Shown: positions 50,901-62,910 of the stretch, one piece after another
How the letters are laid out: each line of letters begins with the position of its first letter
Position numbering within the stretch: position 1 is the stretch's first letter
Origin: Strigamia acuminata
Lineage: Eukaryota > Arthropoda > Chilopoda > Geophilomorpha > Linotaeniidae
Direction of reading: 5' to 3'
Length of the DNA: 64,000 bases
NCBI GenBank assembly: GCA_949358305.1
Contig: CASHSZ010000058.1
Span: 87,001-151,000, forward strand
Notes under the pieces: model-generated
Seen by the model: the letters and a program-made list of their open reading frames with translations, nothing else
Database searches by the model: none
Told to the model about the DNA's origin: nothing
Program-made: the position numbers and the translations under genes

Positions 50901-52759
50901 GGGGGAAAACTCGCCCTAGTGCTCTTAGCACGGGCACATGCGTCACAAGTGGATAATTCTTTGTTAGACAAATTGATCCCAAAAACGTCCTCGGATTCGG
51001 TTAATTTAATAATGCCTTTAGCATTATGGTGGCCCATTCTGGAATGCCACGTGTCCATACTCTGGGATATTTCTTTCTTTCTCATTTTGATCCCAGTATC
51101 CCCGCTTTTGTTAACTTTCGCAGTCGCATTAGCTTCGGGAACAATAGCAGGAGGTGTCTGAACCTCATTCACTGTTTTCTGTAAATTAATCGCCGCAGGC
51201 GCATTCGCTTTGGTTGGCTCGCTTACTTGCGTACTCAAATTAGATGCGGATTTTCCCATATCCGGCTTACAGAAACTTTTTAGTAAAGCTGACTTAAAAT
51301 CTAAAATGGTTAGTAGCGGTTGTACAAATTTTTCATCCTTCACGGATGATTTGATTAAATCGAGGACAGCAGCTGTATCCTGTTGCGCAGTTAATGCAGC
51401 TGTGTTTACAGAATTAACCTCGACCCGGCAGTTGACTTTGTACAGCCTGTCGCTAGTCCGAACTGCCGAAATCAATGGTTCCTCGATTTTATCTTTGAAA
51501 ATACTCATCTTCCCATCTTTAACAATTGTGCACAACCCAGCCTCATCGGTGCGCCCGAGCGAAATAAGGTTTTTCCGAAAATTCGGTGCGAAGAATACAT
51601 TCGTCAAAGTTATTTTCCTCGTTCTTTGTCCATAGAGCGAAGTGAGGACGATGTTGCCCACACCTTCAATCTTCGATTTTCCTTCTCCTTGTAGAACGCT
51701 GAAGTTAGACAACGGTTTGAAGTTTGAAAACCAATTCCGGTTGAAGGAAAAGTGGTCGGTCGCTCCCGTGTCCACGTACCACTGTGAATCGTAGTTTCCG
51801 TGCGACACAAGAGATAAGGGCACTGTGGGCTTCTCTTCCGACACCGCAGAATACAAAGTGTAGGGCTCATCTGTATAGGGGTCCAGTTGTGTGAGATTTG
51901 CTCTCTGTGGACCCCCTCTGCCTCGTCCTTTGCCACGGGTGCCTCCACGATTCAATTGGGCTGGCGAGCCAGCGCTGGCGGGGAAAGTCCCTTGCTGTTT
52001 CGGCGGCGATGGGCACTCCCTGGCGAAGTGTCCCGACCCACCGCAAGTAAAACATGTTCCACGCGAAGTTCCGGGGGAATTTGGGGTTTTTCCACGAGGT
52101 TTCCATTTCCCTTTAGTATAGAAAGCGGTAGTATTGTCTGCCAATACAGGTGGGACGCCAAATTCATTGGTCTGTTCATAAAGGCGATTGTACTCGCCAA
52201 GTAAACGTTCTTTAACGTTTTTCGCTGTGAATTCCGTATCCGACCAGTGATACGCGGTCTGTTTCACAGCCTCGTATTGTGGGGGCAGAAGATCTAAATA
52301 TTGGAATGCCTGGAATTCATCGGTGACCTCAATTTTAACGTCCTTCAGTTCGACGATTTTGCGGTCGACCCGCCCGGTGAAAACTAGCATTTCCTCATTA
52401 TCTCGAAGTTTCATGTTGAGGAATTCACGTCGCAACCGAGCACGACGTGCCCTCGTCGTCGGTTGATAAGCGTCCTTTAGGGCTTCCCAAACTTTCGCAG
52501 CGGTGGGGCAGGCAACAGCTATCACTTGCTGCGGCTCAGCGCAACTCATGCAGATAGTGGACATTGCCTTGTCCTCTCGAGCGTTAAACTCTCGCTTCTC
52601 TTTTGCAGTGGCTGTTGCAGCCAGTGGTGGCTCAGAGCCACTAACATGTCCCCAAACGCCGTTGTATTTGAGCAATAACTGGACCTGCACGGACCAGGTG
52701 GCATAGTTCGTGCCATCGAGCTTTTTAATATCCTTGTAATCGTCGTGCTTTGAAGCCAT
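47912..52759 (-). CDS. Copia C2 Gag-Pol polyprotein (1615 aa)
   Basis: Intact sister of the C1 polyprotein with the same domain order and catalytic residues: CCHC 236-249, DTGATDH 330, D636-D699-E735, YVDD 1298-1301. Differences seen: Gly instead of Glu just after the knuckle (base 51945) and Val instead of Ala in RNase H next to the catalytic DS (base 48135). Start chosen as for C1. Both copies lack stops or frameshifts, so the family is probably still active. Confidence 0.95.
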   Translation of the reverse strand: MASKHDDYKDIKKLDGTNYATWSVQVQLLLKYNGVWGHVSGSEPPLAATATAKEKREFNAREDKAMSTICMSCAEPQQVIAVACPTAAKVWEALKDAYQPTTRARRARLRREFLNMKLRDNEEMLVFTGRVDRKIVELKDVKIEVTDEFQAFQYLDLLPPQYEAVKQTAYHWSDTEFTAKNVKERLLGEYNRLYEQTNEFGVPPVLADNTTAFYTKGKWKPRGKTPNSPGTSRGTCFTCGGSGHFARECPSPPKQQGTFPASAGSPAQLNRGGTRGKGRGRGGPQRANLTQLDPYTDEPYTLYSAVSEEKPTVPLSLVSHGNYDSQWYVDTGATDHFSFNRNWFSNFKPLSNFSVLQGEGKSKIEGVGNIVLTSLYGQRTRKITLTNVFFAPNFRKNLISLGRTDEAGLCTIVKDGKMSIFKDKIEEPLISAVRTSDRLYKVNCRVEVNSVNTAALTAQQDTAAVLDLIKSSVKDEKFVQPLLTILDFKSALLKSFCKPDMGKSASNLSTQVSEPTKANAPAAINLQKTVNEVQTPPAIVPEANATAKVNKSGDTGIKMRKKEISQSMDTWHSRMGHHNAKGIIKLTESEDVFGINLSNKELSTCDACARAKSTRASFPPIITISTKGVLDLVHMDVWGASQATSLGGANFYFILVDDYSRYMWIITMKTKGEVLGHFKRWLTEVERTTSRKVKCIKTDNGGEFISRNWDDYASKIGLKCIRTNTYSPEMNSVAERANRTIVGGVRALMLENDFPYPLWAELATTIVYLKNRFPHEGLGGKVPYTVFFGKKLSLRHIRCIGSKTFVHIPSQVRKGKLEGRAWAGALIGYAISTRGYRVWDPVRNQVFASKHVRIFEDSYWYEIGKRLQQPIKQPQGGQFKHFGDSSSDTEGDDDDSVAPIPEIVEEVQEALPPPIPPPVEPPVPKEKPPLPTTPKPVFRPELRPLVKQAIQQPAIETVEGDLVGDAGAGDNPVEEIGGAKGDNGDGENYFNVYPDDDEEVDLPPTIQARRGSGKKGKKVKDPLSLPLDMTKWRRVQSVRKAGATAGKIDVVYFSPNEDKLRSRTDVARWCDAEGYHYDPDLFDFKTLEGEEPELPFAGFCAVEPDTYEEAMRHTNKRDWEKAMKEETDIFDDRTVYKEIDKPEGELLLGSKWIYKMKRDQSGAVARYRARLVAQGFKQRPGIDFTEVFSPVVNFVLVIVFFCTLVILKGWRDVHLDIKAAYLYGDLDKVQFMEIPKGYRTAENQHKCWMLLKSLYGLHQSGRMWYQALHDRLLQLGFVPLLGLNCVYALDNDAILIFYVDDIVLFSKDDYVEECVVRWIRESFDTVDLGPVTLLLGIAFDRSGGQIRIHQRAYIEKLCKLYGVDSCLRIRVPGTPGTIIQGVTEKERVDSTFPYRNLVGSLLFLASRTRPDILFSVIVLSQYNEKHSTRHISMLLQILRYLANTSDYMINLSNCRNDNLTVYTDASFALDADKRRSFGGHIVYLGGVPIMWNCHKQSMTALSIMESEFLAVVDGVKEIIWLERLYDADIMFSINRNTPCVYVDSMPAIQYAKNRIENRANKHIDVKLHFLRDWFERGTFAIKHIPGALNVADVMTKWLPKPRLNTLCEHLFVRRK

Positions 52760-53940
52760 CACGACGACACCAGGAAAATGCACAATAATAATTGGTTATG
52801 CACAGAGAGAACACAATTTCGGAATTTATTCCGCACACACACTTCACAGGAGCACTTAATCACACAATGCACAATTGTCTCTAGTCCCAAAAACCAAAAA
52901 GGAAGGCGAAAATACAGTTTCAACCCGGGGAATCTCAATAAGTGAGATTGGAAAACCTTGACTGGCAATCCACCAACTCTTCCGTCCGACCTCCTGGGGT
53001 CGCGGGATGGTTGGGGGCCCTGGATAAGCCCAGCCAAGAATACAGTGCTACGTGCCCGACTGGACGTAGGGTAGCACCGAATCTAACAAGGGACCAACAA
53101 CAAAAACTTAAAACTATACAGAGTTTCACGAAAGTATGCAAATAAATCAAAACAGTCTAGATGTGAAGTTGGCCAATTACGGGATCCTTGCGCCGTAATC
53201 GGTTCCCACGGTGTGTTCAACGTCGGCTTCACGTGTCGAATTAACTCACACGCACGCCGGGGTGCTAATGTGAGGAGAAACCCTCTCAACTGGTGCACCC
53301 TGCGTGCAAAACCAGGGTTTCCTCTTGAAATCGTCGTTGCGCACGTCCGCGCCTTCGTAATTCCACGTCGGGTGTAAATCACGGCTCTTCGTGCTAAATA
53401 TGGCTGTGTACGTGGACTTACACGTAAACACAGCTCCAAAACGAATATTCACCGTCGATGGCGATGAAAAACGATCAAAATGGTCGCCACAGAACAAATC
53501 TTCGTCCTCGACGATCCTACGACAAATATCGGTCGTTTTGCGTCGAAACTCCGTCGTGTCGACGTGAATGGGCGTCGTCTCGCTGGCAATACTGATTGCC
53601 TCGGCAAAATAACGTCGTGTTGGCGTGTATCGGTTCAGATGCACGTCTGGGCTGCGATTCGCTTCACGGCCGAATCCAAAATGGCCGCCGCAGGAGAATT
53701 TCACAACGACGTCGGAAAAAGTGCTTATTTCGCACAGAAAAATTTCGAAATAAAGCTGCTTACACACTAAAATGTCCGTAGTAATGTCCGCACACGTTGC
53801 CGATCGTTTCCAATCGATTTGGCGAAGAAAATCCGTCTGCGTCGGTCGGTTCGCGTTTGCGGCGAAGTCGGGCGACGTCTTGGCTTCGTCTCGCGTCCAA
53901 AAAGGTCGGAAATCCTTTACAAACTGGTCAGGCCGTCGAG
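52760..53940 (-). other. 5' leader of C2
   Basis: As in C1 (17359-18539). The gag-proximal module is at 52957-53077. One substitution seen at 53548. Confidence 0.65.
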
Positions 53941-53958
53941 AACCATCCTCTGCTACCA
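53941..53958 (-). other. Primer-binding site of C2
   Basis: TGGTAGCAGAGGATGGTT on the minus strand, 18 of 18 to the initiator-Met tRNA end; C1 differs at one base. Confidence 0.9.
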
Positions 53959-53960
53959 TA

Positions 53961-54437
53961 TAAAGCGATTTCCTGGCCAAAACATCGGTTAGAAAGGAGT
54001 TGACGAGTGTCTAAACAGGTGCGCGACACCGACATGCGTGCGCCATGTTTAATATCACATAAAAGTGTACACGCTTCGAGGCTAACAACTGCACTCGGAA
54101 AAATAGGATAAATCATTGTTGGATTTCAATGATTTGTCCTTTACATTATAAAATAAAAGCAATGACATTCATAATCGATAACTAAGCAATAATAACAATA
54201 CAGGACTCGCTCTTTTGAGCAGACGATGTTATCAGCGCATGCTGCTAAATGGAAACGTTCAACCGCGGTACAGAACCAGCATTAATAAAAATCGAGATCG
54301 ATTGAACGCGACATCGAGACATTAAATAGCAGCACATTCATTACACATATCCGGAAAGTGTGTAATGTAAATATTCACAAACTATACAATATGGCGACAA
54401 ACAACCAAACACACAATATTTCCACCACAACTCAATA
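53961..54437 (-). repeat. 5' LTR of C2 (477 bp)
   Basis: Partner of 47418-47894, with G at 53999. Confidence 0.95.
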
Positions 54438-54442
54438 ATTTC
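54438..54442. repeat. Target-site duplication of C2, right (ATTTC)
   Basis: Partner of 47413-47417. Confidence 0.92.
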
Positions 54443-57400
54443 TGCTCGATTGGACACATTTCCAGGGGTTTTTTGTAAAACATTGATAAAATTCCGTGGA
54501 AATTTATCAAATATTGGCAAAATTCGGTGCTAATTTTGTCAAAAATTAGGAAAAAAAAATTTTCAAAACTTGTCCAACGTGCCGGTAAATCGAGCGCCCA
54601 CATGCCTAGATAGTGCACGCCCAACCCGCCAAGGCTCGCCCCTCCGCCCGTTGGCGGGAGCCCCGGCCGTCCCCTCTCTCTCTCTTTCTCTCTCTCTCTC
54701 GGGCGCCCGGAGCTCGCCCCTCCGCCCGTCACCGACTTTTGACACAATTTTTGATGAAATTCAACGGAATTTTAGCAACGTTTTACAAAAAACCTGTGGA
54801 AATGTGTCCAACCGGGCAGAAATGTGTCGTAAAATGTTGCCGAAATTCTGTGAAAATTTGTCACAAATTGCCAAAAGTCGGTGCAAATTTTGTCAGAAAT
54901 AGGAAACAAAAAATTTAAAATTCGTCCAACGCGCCAGTAAATCGAGCGCGCCCATGCGTGGACAGTGCGCCGGCGGGAGCCCCGGCCGTCCTCTCTCTCT
55001 CTCTCTCTCGGCCGCCAAGGCTCGCCCCTCCGCCCGTCGGCGGGAGCCCCGACCGTCCCCCCTCTCTCTTTCGGCCGCCAAAGGATCGCCCCTCCGCTCG
55101 TCACAGATTTTTGTCAATATTTGATGAATTTCAACAGATTTTCAGCAATATTTTACAGGACATTTCTGCTCTTTTGGATACATTTTCAAAGGTTTTATTG
55201 CTAAAATTCTGGGGAAATTTATCAAATATTGACAAAAAATCGATGCAAGTTTTGTCAGAAATTGATAAAATCTTCTTAAACTCGTCCAACGCGCCGGCGA
55301 GTGCACATGCGGGGACAGTGGGCACGTCCAGCCCGCGTGCACACTGTCAGATCGGGCGGTTTCGGGCACAGTTTGATCCGGGCAAATATCTAGCAAAACT
55401 TGCACCGATTTTTTGTCAATTTTAGACAAATTTCAGCGATATTTTACGAGACATTTCTGCTCGATTGGACACATTTCCAGGGGTTTTTTGTAAAACATTG
55501 ATAAAATTCCGTGGAAATTTATCAAATATTGGCAAAATTCGGTGCTAATTTTGTCAAAAATTAGGAAAAAAAAATTTTCAAAACTTGTCCAACGTGCCGG
55601 TAAATCGAGCGCCCACATGCCTAGATAGTGCACGCCCAACCCGCCAAGGCTCGCCCCTCCGCCCGTTGGCGGGAGCCCCGGCCGTCCCCTCTCTCTCTCT
55701 TTCTCTCTCTCTCTCGGGCGCCCGGAGCTCGCCCCTCCGCCCGTCACCGACTTTTGACACAATTTTTGATGAAATTCAACGGAATTTTAGCAACGTTTTA
55801 CAAAAAACCTGTGGAAATGTGTCCAACCGGGCAGAAATGTGTCGTAAAATGTTGCCGAAATTCTGTGAAAATTTGTCACAAATTGCCAAAAGTCGGTGCA
55901 AATTTTGTCAGAAATAGGAAACAAAAAATTTAAAATTCGTCCAACGCGCCAGTAAATCGAGCGCGCCCATGCGTGGACAGTGCGCCGGCGGGAGCCCCGG
56001 CCGTCCTCTCTCTCTCTCTCTCTCGGCCGCCAAGGCTCGCCCCTCCGCCCGTCGGCGGGAGCCCCGACCGTCCCCCCTCTCTCTTTCGGCCGCCAAAGGA
56101 TCGCCCCTCCGCTCGTCACAGATTTTTGTCAATATTTGATGAATTTCAACAGATTTTCAGCAATATTTTACAGGACATTTCTGCTCTTTTGGATACATTT
56201 TCAAAGGTTTTATTGCTAAAATTCTGGGGAAATTTATCAAAAATTGACAAAAAATCGATGCAAGTTTTGTCAGAAATTGATAAAATCTTCTTAAACTCGT
56301 CCAACGCGCCGGCGAGTGCACATGCGGGGACAGTGGGCACGTCCAGCCCGCGTGCACACTGTCAGATCGGGCGGTTTCGGGCACAGTTTGATCCGGGCAA
56401 ATATCTAGCAAAACTTGCACCGATTTTTTGTCAATTTTAGACAAATTTCAGCGATATTTTACGAGACATTTCTGCTCGATTGGACACATTTCCAGGGGTT
56501 TTTTGTAAAACATTGATAAAATTCCGTGGAAATTTATCAAATATTGGCAAAATTCGGTGCTAATTTTGTCAAAAATTAGGAAAAAAAAATTTTCAAAACT
56601 TGTCCAACGTGCCGGTAAATCGAGCGCCCACATGCCTAGATAGTGCACGCCCAACCCGCCAAGGCTCGCCCCTCCGCCCGTTGGCGGGAGCCCCGGCCGT
56701 CCCCTCTCTCTCTCTTTCTCTCTCTCTCTCGGGCGCCCGGAGCTCGCCCCTCCGCCCGTCACCGACTTTTGACACAATTTTTGATGAAATTCAACGGAAT
56801 TTTAGCAACGTTTTACAAAAAACCTGTGGAAATGTGTCCAACCGGGCAGAAATGTGTCGTAAAATGTTGCCGAAATTCTGTGAAAATTTGTCACAAATTG
56901 CCAAAAGTCGGTGCAAATTTTGTCAGAAATAGGAAACAAAAAATTTAAAATTCGTCCAACGCGCCAGTAAATCGAGCGCGCCCATGCGTGGACAGTGCGC
57001 CGGCGGGAGCCCCGGCCGTCCTCTCTCTCTCTCTCTCTCGGCCGCCAAGGCTCGCCCCTCCGCCCGTCGGCGGGAGCCCCGACCGTCCCCCCTCTCTCTT
57101 TCGGCCGCCAAAGGATCGCCCCTCCGCTCGTCACAGATTTTTGTCAATATTTGATGAATTTCAACAGATTTTCAGCAATATTTTACAGGACATTTCTGCT
57201 CTTTTGGATACATTTTCAAAGGTTTTATTGCTAAAATTCTGGGGAAATTTATCAAATATTGACAAAAAATCGATGCAAGTTTTGTCAGAAATTGATAAAA
57301 TCTTCTTAAACTCGTCCAACGCGCCGGCGAGTGCACATGCGGGGACAGTGGGCACGTCCAGCCCGCGTGCACACTGTCAGATCGGGCGGTTTCGGGCACA

Positions 57401-57926
57401 GTTTGATCCGGGCAAATATCTAGCAAAACTTGCACCGATTTTTTGTCAATTTTAGACAAATTTCAGCGATATTTTACGAGACATTTCTGCTCGATTGGAC
57501 ACATTTCCAGGGGTTTTTTGTAAAACATTGATAAAATTCCGTGGAAATTTATCAAATATTGGCAAAATTCGGTGCTAATTTTGTCAAAAATTAGGAAAAA
57601 AAAATTTTCAAAACTTGTCCAACGTGCCGGTAAATCGAGCGCCCACATGCCTAGATAGTGCACGCCCAACCCGCCAAGGCTCGCCCCTCCGCCCGTTGGC
57701 GGGAGCCCCGGCCGTCCCCTCTCTCTCTCTTTCTCTCTCTCTCTCGGGCGCCCGGAGCTCGCCCCTCCGCCCGTCACCGACTTTTGACACAATTTTTGAT
57801 GAAATTCAACGGAATTTTAGCAACGTTTTACAAAAAACCTGTGGAAATGTGTCCAACCGGGCAGAAATGTGTCGTAAAATGTTGCCGAAATTCTGTGAAA
57901 ATTTGTCACAAATTGCCAAAAGTCGG

Positions 57927-59196
57927 TGCAAGTATTGCTAGATTTGGGCGCATCAAACTGTGCCGAGATCTGACAGTGTCCACGCGGTTTTGAAGCGCCC
58001 ACTGTCGACGCACGTGGGCGCTCAATTTACCGGCGCGTTGGACGAGTTTTGAAAAAAGTTTTTTCCTAATTTCTGACAAAACTTGCACCGAATTTTGTCA
58101 ATATGTGATAAATTTCCATGGATTTTAAGCAATGTTTTACAGAAGTCCGTCCCATCGGGCAGAAACGTCTCGTAAAATGTCGCTGAAATTCCGTGAAAAT
58201 CTGTCAAAAATTGACAAAAGTTGGTGACCGACCCGCGGCGCGTCACGGCGCGGTCGGAGGACGGCCCTCGTCCCCAAAAACCACACTCCGGGTCACGTGG
58301 TCTCGCACTCGACTTTTTCAGTTTTCCCGTTTTCGGCCCGTTACGGCCAAGGACCGTAACGGGTCGAAAACGGGCCGCAACGGGTCGAAAACGGCCGCAA
58401 CGGGTCGAAAACGGCCGCAACGGGTCGAAAACGGCCCGCACGGGCCGTTAACGGGCCGCCGACGGTCCCGTCACAATCCCGTAACGGCTCGCACGGGCCG
58501 TTAACGGGCCGCCGACGGTCCCGTCACGATCCCGTAACGGCTCGCACGGGCCGTTAACGGGCCGCCGACGGTTCCGTAACTATCCCGTAACGGCCCGCAC
58601 GGGCCGTTAACGGGCCGCCGACGGTCCCGTCACGACCCCGTAACGGCCCGTACGACCTCATGCGGGCCGTTAACGGGCCGTTAACGGGCCGTTAACGGCC
58701 CGTTAACGGCGTAAAACCAAAAACAGGATTCGAGATTAATGTCTATGAATGTTGTACGCGTTTTCATGTACGTGTTGTCGGTTGTTGATTTTTTCGATTT
58801 ACACCGTCACGGCCCGTTAACGGCCCGTTAACGGCCCGTTAACGGCCCGTCAACGGCCCGCATGGGGTCGCACGGGCCGTTAACGGGCCGCCGACGGTCC
58901 CGTCACGATCCCGTAACGGCCCGCACGGGCCGTTAACGGGCCGCCGACGGTCCCGTCACGATTCCGTAACGGCTCGCACGGGCCGTTAACGGGCCGCCGA
59001 CGGTCCCGTCACGATCCCGTAACGGCTCGCACGGGCCGTTAACGGGCCGCCGACGGTCCCGTCACGGTCCCGTAACGGCCTTCGTTCCCGGACTTCGGCT
59101 CGCCGACGGCCCGTGCGACCTCATGCGGGCCGCTAACGGGCCGTCAACGGGCCGTTAACGGCCCGTTTTCGACCCGCTACGGCCCGTCACGGCCTG
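57927..59196 (+). repeat. Divergent monomer part, arms and minisatellite of unit 3
   Basis: Same layout as 35632-36901: divergent AT-rich part, 70-bp arm from 58228, CGGGTCGAAAACGG repeats, 53-bp units with the 95-bp spacer at 58711-58805. No gene. Confidence 0.88.
58711..58805 (+). repeat. 95-bp constant spacer, copy 5
   Basis: Same as 30217-30311, in unit 3. Confidence 0.9.
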
Positions 59197-62100
59197 TTGG
59201 CCGTGCGACCCGTGACTCGGAGTGTGGTTTTTGGGGACGAGGGCCGTCCTCCGGCCGCGCCGCGACGCGCCGCGGGTCGGACAAGAAACGACCCGGTCGG
59301 AAACCGAACCTCAGTGTCCAATCGGGCAGAAATTGTGCGGAAGTTTAACCAAAAATGGCCAAAAGTCGGTGCAAGTTTTGCACGCAACAAACGTCCGATG
59401 TGACAGTGCCCATGCGGGTTGGACGTGCATGTGGGCGCGTGTGGGCGCTCGATTTACCGGCCCGTTGGACGAGTTAAACCAAAATTTCCCAATATCTTGC
59501 ATAAATTTAAAGAAGATTTGACAGATTTCCAGATTTTAAGCGATGTTTTACATAAGTCCGTCCCATTGCTGAAATTCCGTGAAAATTTGTCAAAAATTGA
59601 CAAAAGTCTGTGCAAATTTTGTCAGAAATAGGAAACAAAAAATTTAAAATTCGTCCAACGCGCCAGTAAATCGAGCGCGCCCATGCGTGGACAGTGCGCC
59701 GGCGGGAGCCCCGGCCGTCCTCTCTCTCTCTCTCTCTCGGCCGCCAAGGCTCGCCCCTCCGCCCGTCGGCGGGAGCCCCGACCGTCCCCCCTCTCTCTTT
59801 CGGCCGCCAAAGGATCGCCCCTCCGCTCGTCACAGATTTTTGTCAATATTTGATGAATTTCAACAGATTTTCAGCAATATTTTACAGGACATTTCTGCTC
59901 TTTTGGATACATTTTCAAAGGTTTTATTGCTAAAATTCTGGGGAAATTTATCAAAAATTGACAAAAAATCGATGCAAGTTTTGTCAGAAACTGATAAAAT
60001 CTTCTTAAACTCGTCCAACGCGCCGGCGAGTGCACATGCGGGGACAGTGGGCACGTCCAGCCCGCGTGCACACTGTCAGATCGGGCGGTTTCGGGCACAG
60101 TTTGATCCGGGCAAATATCTAGCAAAACTTGCACCGATTTTTTGTCAATTTTAGACAAATTTCAGCAATATTTTACGAGACATTTCTGCTCGATTGGACA
60201 CATTTCCAGGGGTTTTTTGTAAAACATTGATAAAATTCCGTGGAAATTTATCAAATATTGGCAAAATTCGGTGCTAATTTTGTCAAAAATTAGGAAAAAA
60301 AAATTTTCAAAACTTGTCCAACGTGCCGGTAAATCGAGCGCCCACATGCCTAGATAGTGCACGCCCAACCCGCCAAGGCTCGCCCCTCCGCCCGTTGGCG
60401 GGAGCCCCGGCCGTCCCCTCTCTCTCTCTTTCTCTCTCTCTCTCGGGCGCCCGGAGCTCGCCCCTCCGCCCGTCACCGACTTTTGACACAATTTTTGATG
60501 AAATTCAACGGAATTTTAGCAACGTTTTACAAAAAACCTGTGGAAATGTGTCCAACCGGGCAGAAATGTGTCGTAAAATGTTGCCGAAATTCTGTGAAAA
60601 TTTGTCACAAATTGCCAAAAGTCGGTGCAAATTTTGTCAGAAATAGGAAACAAAAAATTTAAAATTCGTCCAACGCGCCAGTAAATCGAGCGCGCCCATG
60701 CGTGGACAGTGCGCCGGCGGGAGCCCCGGCCGTCCTCTCTCTCTCTCTCTCTCGGCCGCCAAGGCTCGCCCCTCCGCCCGTCGGCGGGAGCCCCGACCGT
60801 CCCCCCTCTCTCTTTCGGCCGCCAAAGGATCGCCCCTCCGCTCGTCACAGATTTTTGTCAATATTTGATGAATTTCAACAGATTTTCAGCAATATTTTAC
60901 AGGACATTTCTGCTCTTTTGGATACATTTTCAAAGGTTTTATTGCTAAAATTCTGGGGAAATTTATCAAATATTGACAAAAAATCGATGCAAGTTTTGTC
61001 AGAAATTGATAAAATCTTCTTAAACTCGTCCAACGCGCCGGCGAGTGCACATGCGGGGACAGTGGGCACGTCCAGCCCGCGTGCACACTGTCAGATCGGG
61101 CGGTTTCGGGCACAGTTTGATCCGGGCAAATATCTAGCAAAACTTGCACCGATTTTTTGTCAATTTTAGACAAATTTCAGCGATATTTTACGAGACATTT
61201 CTGCTCGATTGGACACATTTCCAGGGGTTTTTTGTAAAACATTGATAAAATTCCGTGGAAATTTATCAAATATTGGCAAAATTCGGTGCTAATTTTGTCA
61301 AAAATTAGGAAAAAAAAATTTTCAAAACTTGTCCAACGTGCCGGTAAATCGAGCGCCCACATGCCTAGATAGTGCACGCCCAACCCGCCAAGGCTCGCCC
61401 CTCCGCCCGTTGGCGGGAGCCCCGGCCGTCCCCTCTCTCTCTCTTTCTCTCTCTCTCTCGGGCGCCCGGAGCTCGCCCCTCCGCCCGTCACCGACTTTTG
61501 ACACAATTTTTGATGAAATTCAACGGAATTTTAGCAACGTTTTACAAAAAACCTGTGGAAATGTGTCCAACCGGGCAGAAATGTGTCGTAAAATGTTGCC
61601 GAAATTCTGTGAAAATTTGTCACAAATTGCCAAAAGTCGGTGCAAGTATTGCTAGATTTGGGCGCATCAAACTGTGCCGAGATCTGACAGTGTCCACGCG
61701 GTTTTGAAGCGCCCACTGTCGACGCACGTGGGCGCTCAATTTACCGGCGCGTTGGACGAGTTTTGAAAAAAGTTTTTTCCTAATTTCTGACAAAACTTGC
61801 ACCGAATTTTGTCAATATGTGATAAATTTCCATGGATTTTAAGCAATGTTTTACAGAAGTCCGTCCCATCGGGCAGAAACGTCTCGTAAAATGTCGCTGA
61901 AATTCCGTGAAAATCTGTCCAAAATTGACAAAAGTTGGTGACCGACCCGCGGCGCGTCACGGCGCGGTCGGAGGACGGCCCTCGTCCCCAAAAACCACAC
62001 TCCGGGTCACGTGGTCTCGCACTCGACTTTTTCAGTTTTCCCGTTTTCGGCCCGTTACGGCCAAGGACCGTAACGGGTCGAAAACGGGCCGCAACGGGTC

Positions 62101-62910
62101 GAAAACGGCCGCAACGGGTCGAAAACGGCCGCAACGGGTCGAAAACGGCCCGCACGGGCCGTTAACGGGCCGCCGACGGTCCCGTCACAATCCCGTAACG
62201 GCTCGCACGGGCCGTTAACGGGCCGCCGACGGTCCCGTCACGATCCCGTAACGGCTCGCACGGGCCGTTAACGGGCCGCCGACGGTTCCGTAACTATCCC
62301 GTAACGGCCCGCACGGGCCGTTAACGGGCCGCCGACGGTCCCGTCACGACCCCGTAACGGCCCGTACGACCTCATGCGGGCCGTTAACGGGCCGTTAACG
62401 GGCCGTTAACGGCCCGTTAACGGCGTAAAACCAAAAACAGGATTCGAGATTAATGTCTATGAATGTTGTACGCGTTTTCATGTACGTGTTGTCGGTTGTT
62501 GATTTTTTCGATTTACACCGTCACGGCCCGTTAACGGCCCGTTAACGGCCCGTTAACGGCCCGTCAACGGCCCGCATGGGGTCGCACGGGCCGTTAACGG
62601 GCCGCCGACGGTCCCGTCACGATCCCGTAACGGCCCGCACGGGCCGTTAACGGGCCGCCGACGGTCCCGTCACGATTCCGTAACGGCTCGCACGGGCCGT
62701 TAACGGGCCGCCGACGGTCCCGTCACGATCCCGTAACGGCTCGCACGGGCCGTTAACGGGCCGCCGACGGTCCCGTCACGGTCCCGTAACGGCCTTCGTT
62801 CCCGGACTTCGGCTCGCCGACGGCCCGTGCGACCTCATGCGGGCCGCTAACGGGCCGTCAACGGGCCGTTAACGGCCCGTTTTCGACCCGCTACGGCCCG
62901 TCACGGCCTG
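59197..62910 (+). repeat. Higher-order satellite repeat, unit 4 (3714 bp)
   Basis: Monomers at 59611-60625 and 60626-61640. Near-identical to unit 1/2; carries the C variant at 59991 and a unit-specific C at 61920 (AATCTGTCCAAAATTGAC). Confidence 0.93.
62425..62519 (+). repeat. 95-bp constant spacer, copy 6
   Basis: Same as 30217-30311, in unit 4. Confidence 0.9.

Larger units (their letters stand above)
47418..54437 (-). mobile_element. Copia element C, copy 2 (7020 bp), in satellite
   Basis: Same length as C1 at a constant offset of 35401. 477-bp LTRs at 53961-54437 (5') and 47418-47894 (3'), TSD ATTTC. Substitutions from C1 noticed: 47456 and 53999 (both LTRs), 48135, 51945, 53548 and 53946. 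Within each copy the LTRs look identical, so the two are separate recent insertions rather than a segmental duplication; different TSDs confirm this. Confidence 0.95.
46842..57926 (+). repeat. Four 1015-bp monomers (unit 3), first split by C2
   Basis: 46842-54881 (interrupted by C2), 54882-55896, 55897-56911 and 56912-57926. The diagnostic TCAAAAATTGAC/TCAAATATTGAC variants alternate through all four, showing that pairs, not single monomers, were duplicated. Confidence 0.92.
46428..59196 (+). repeat. Higher-order satellite repeat, unit 3, expanded, interrupted by C2
   Basis: Net 5744 bp after removing C2 and its TSD, i.e. 3714 plus 2030. The excess is two additional 1015-bp monomers, as expected from unequal exchange between monomer pairs. 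Confidence 0.92.

Noticed and set aside
12017-54437. C1 and C2 as one segmental duplication
   Set aside because: Flanks are unrelated and the TSDs differ (AGGGG versus ATTTC), so they are independent insertions.
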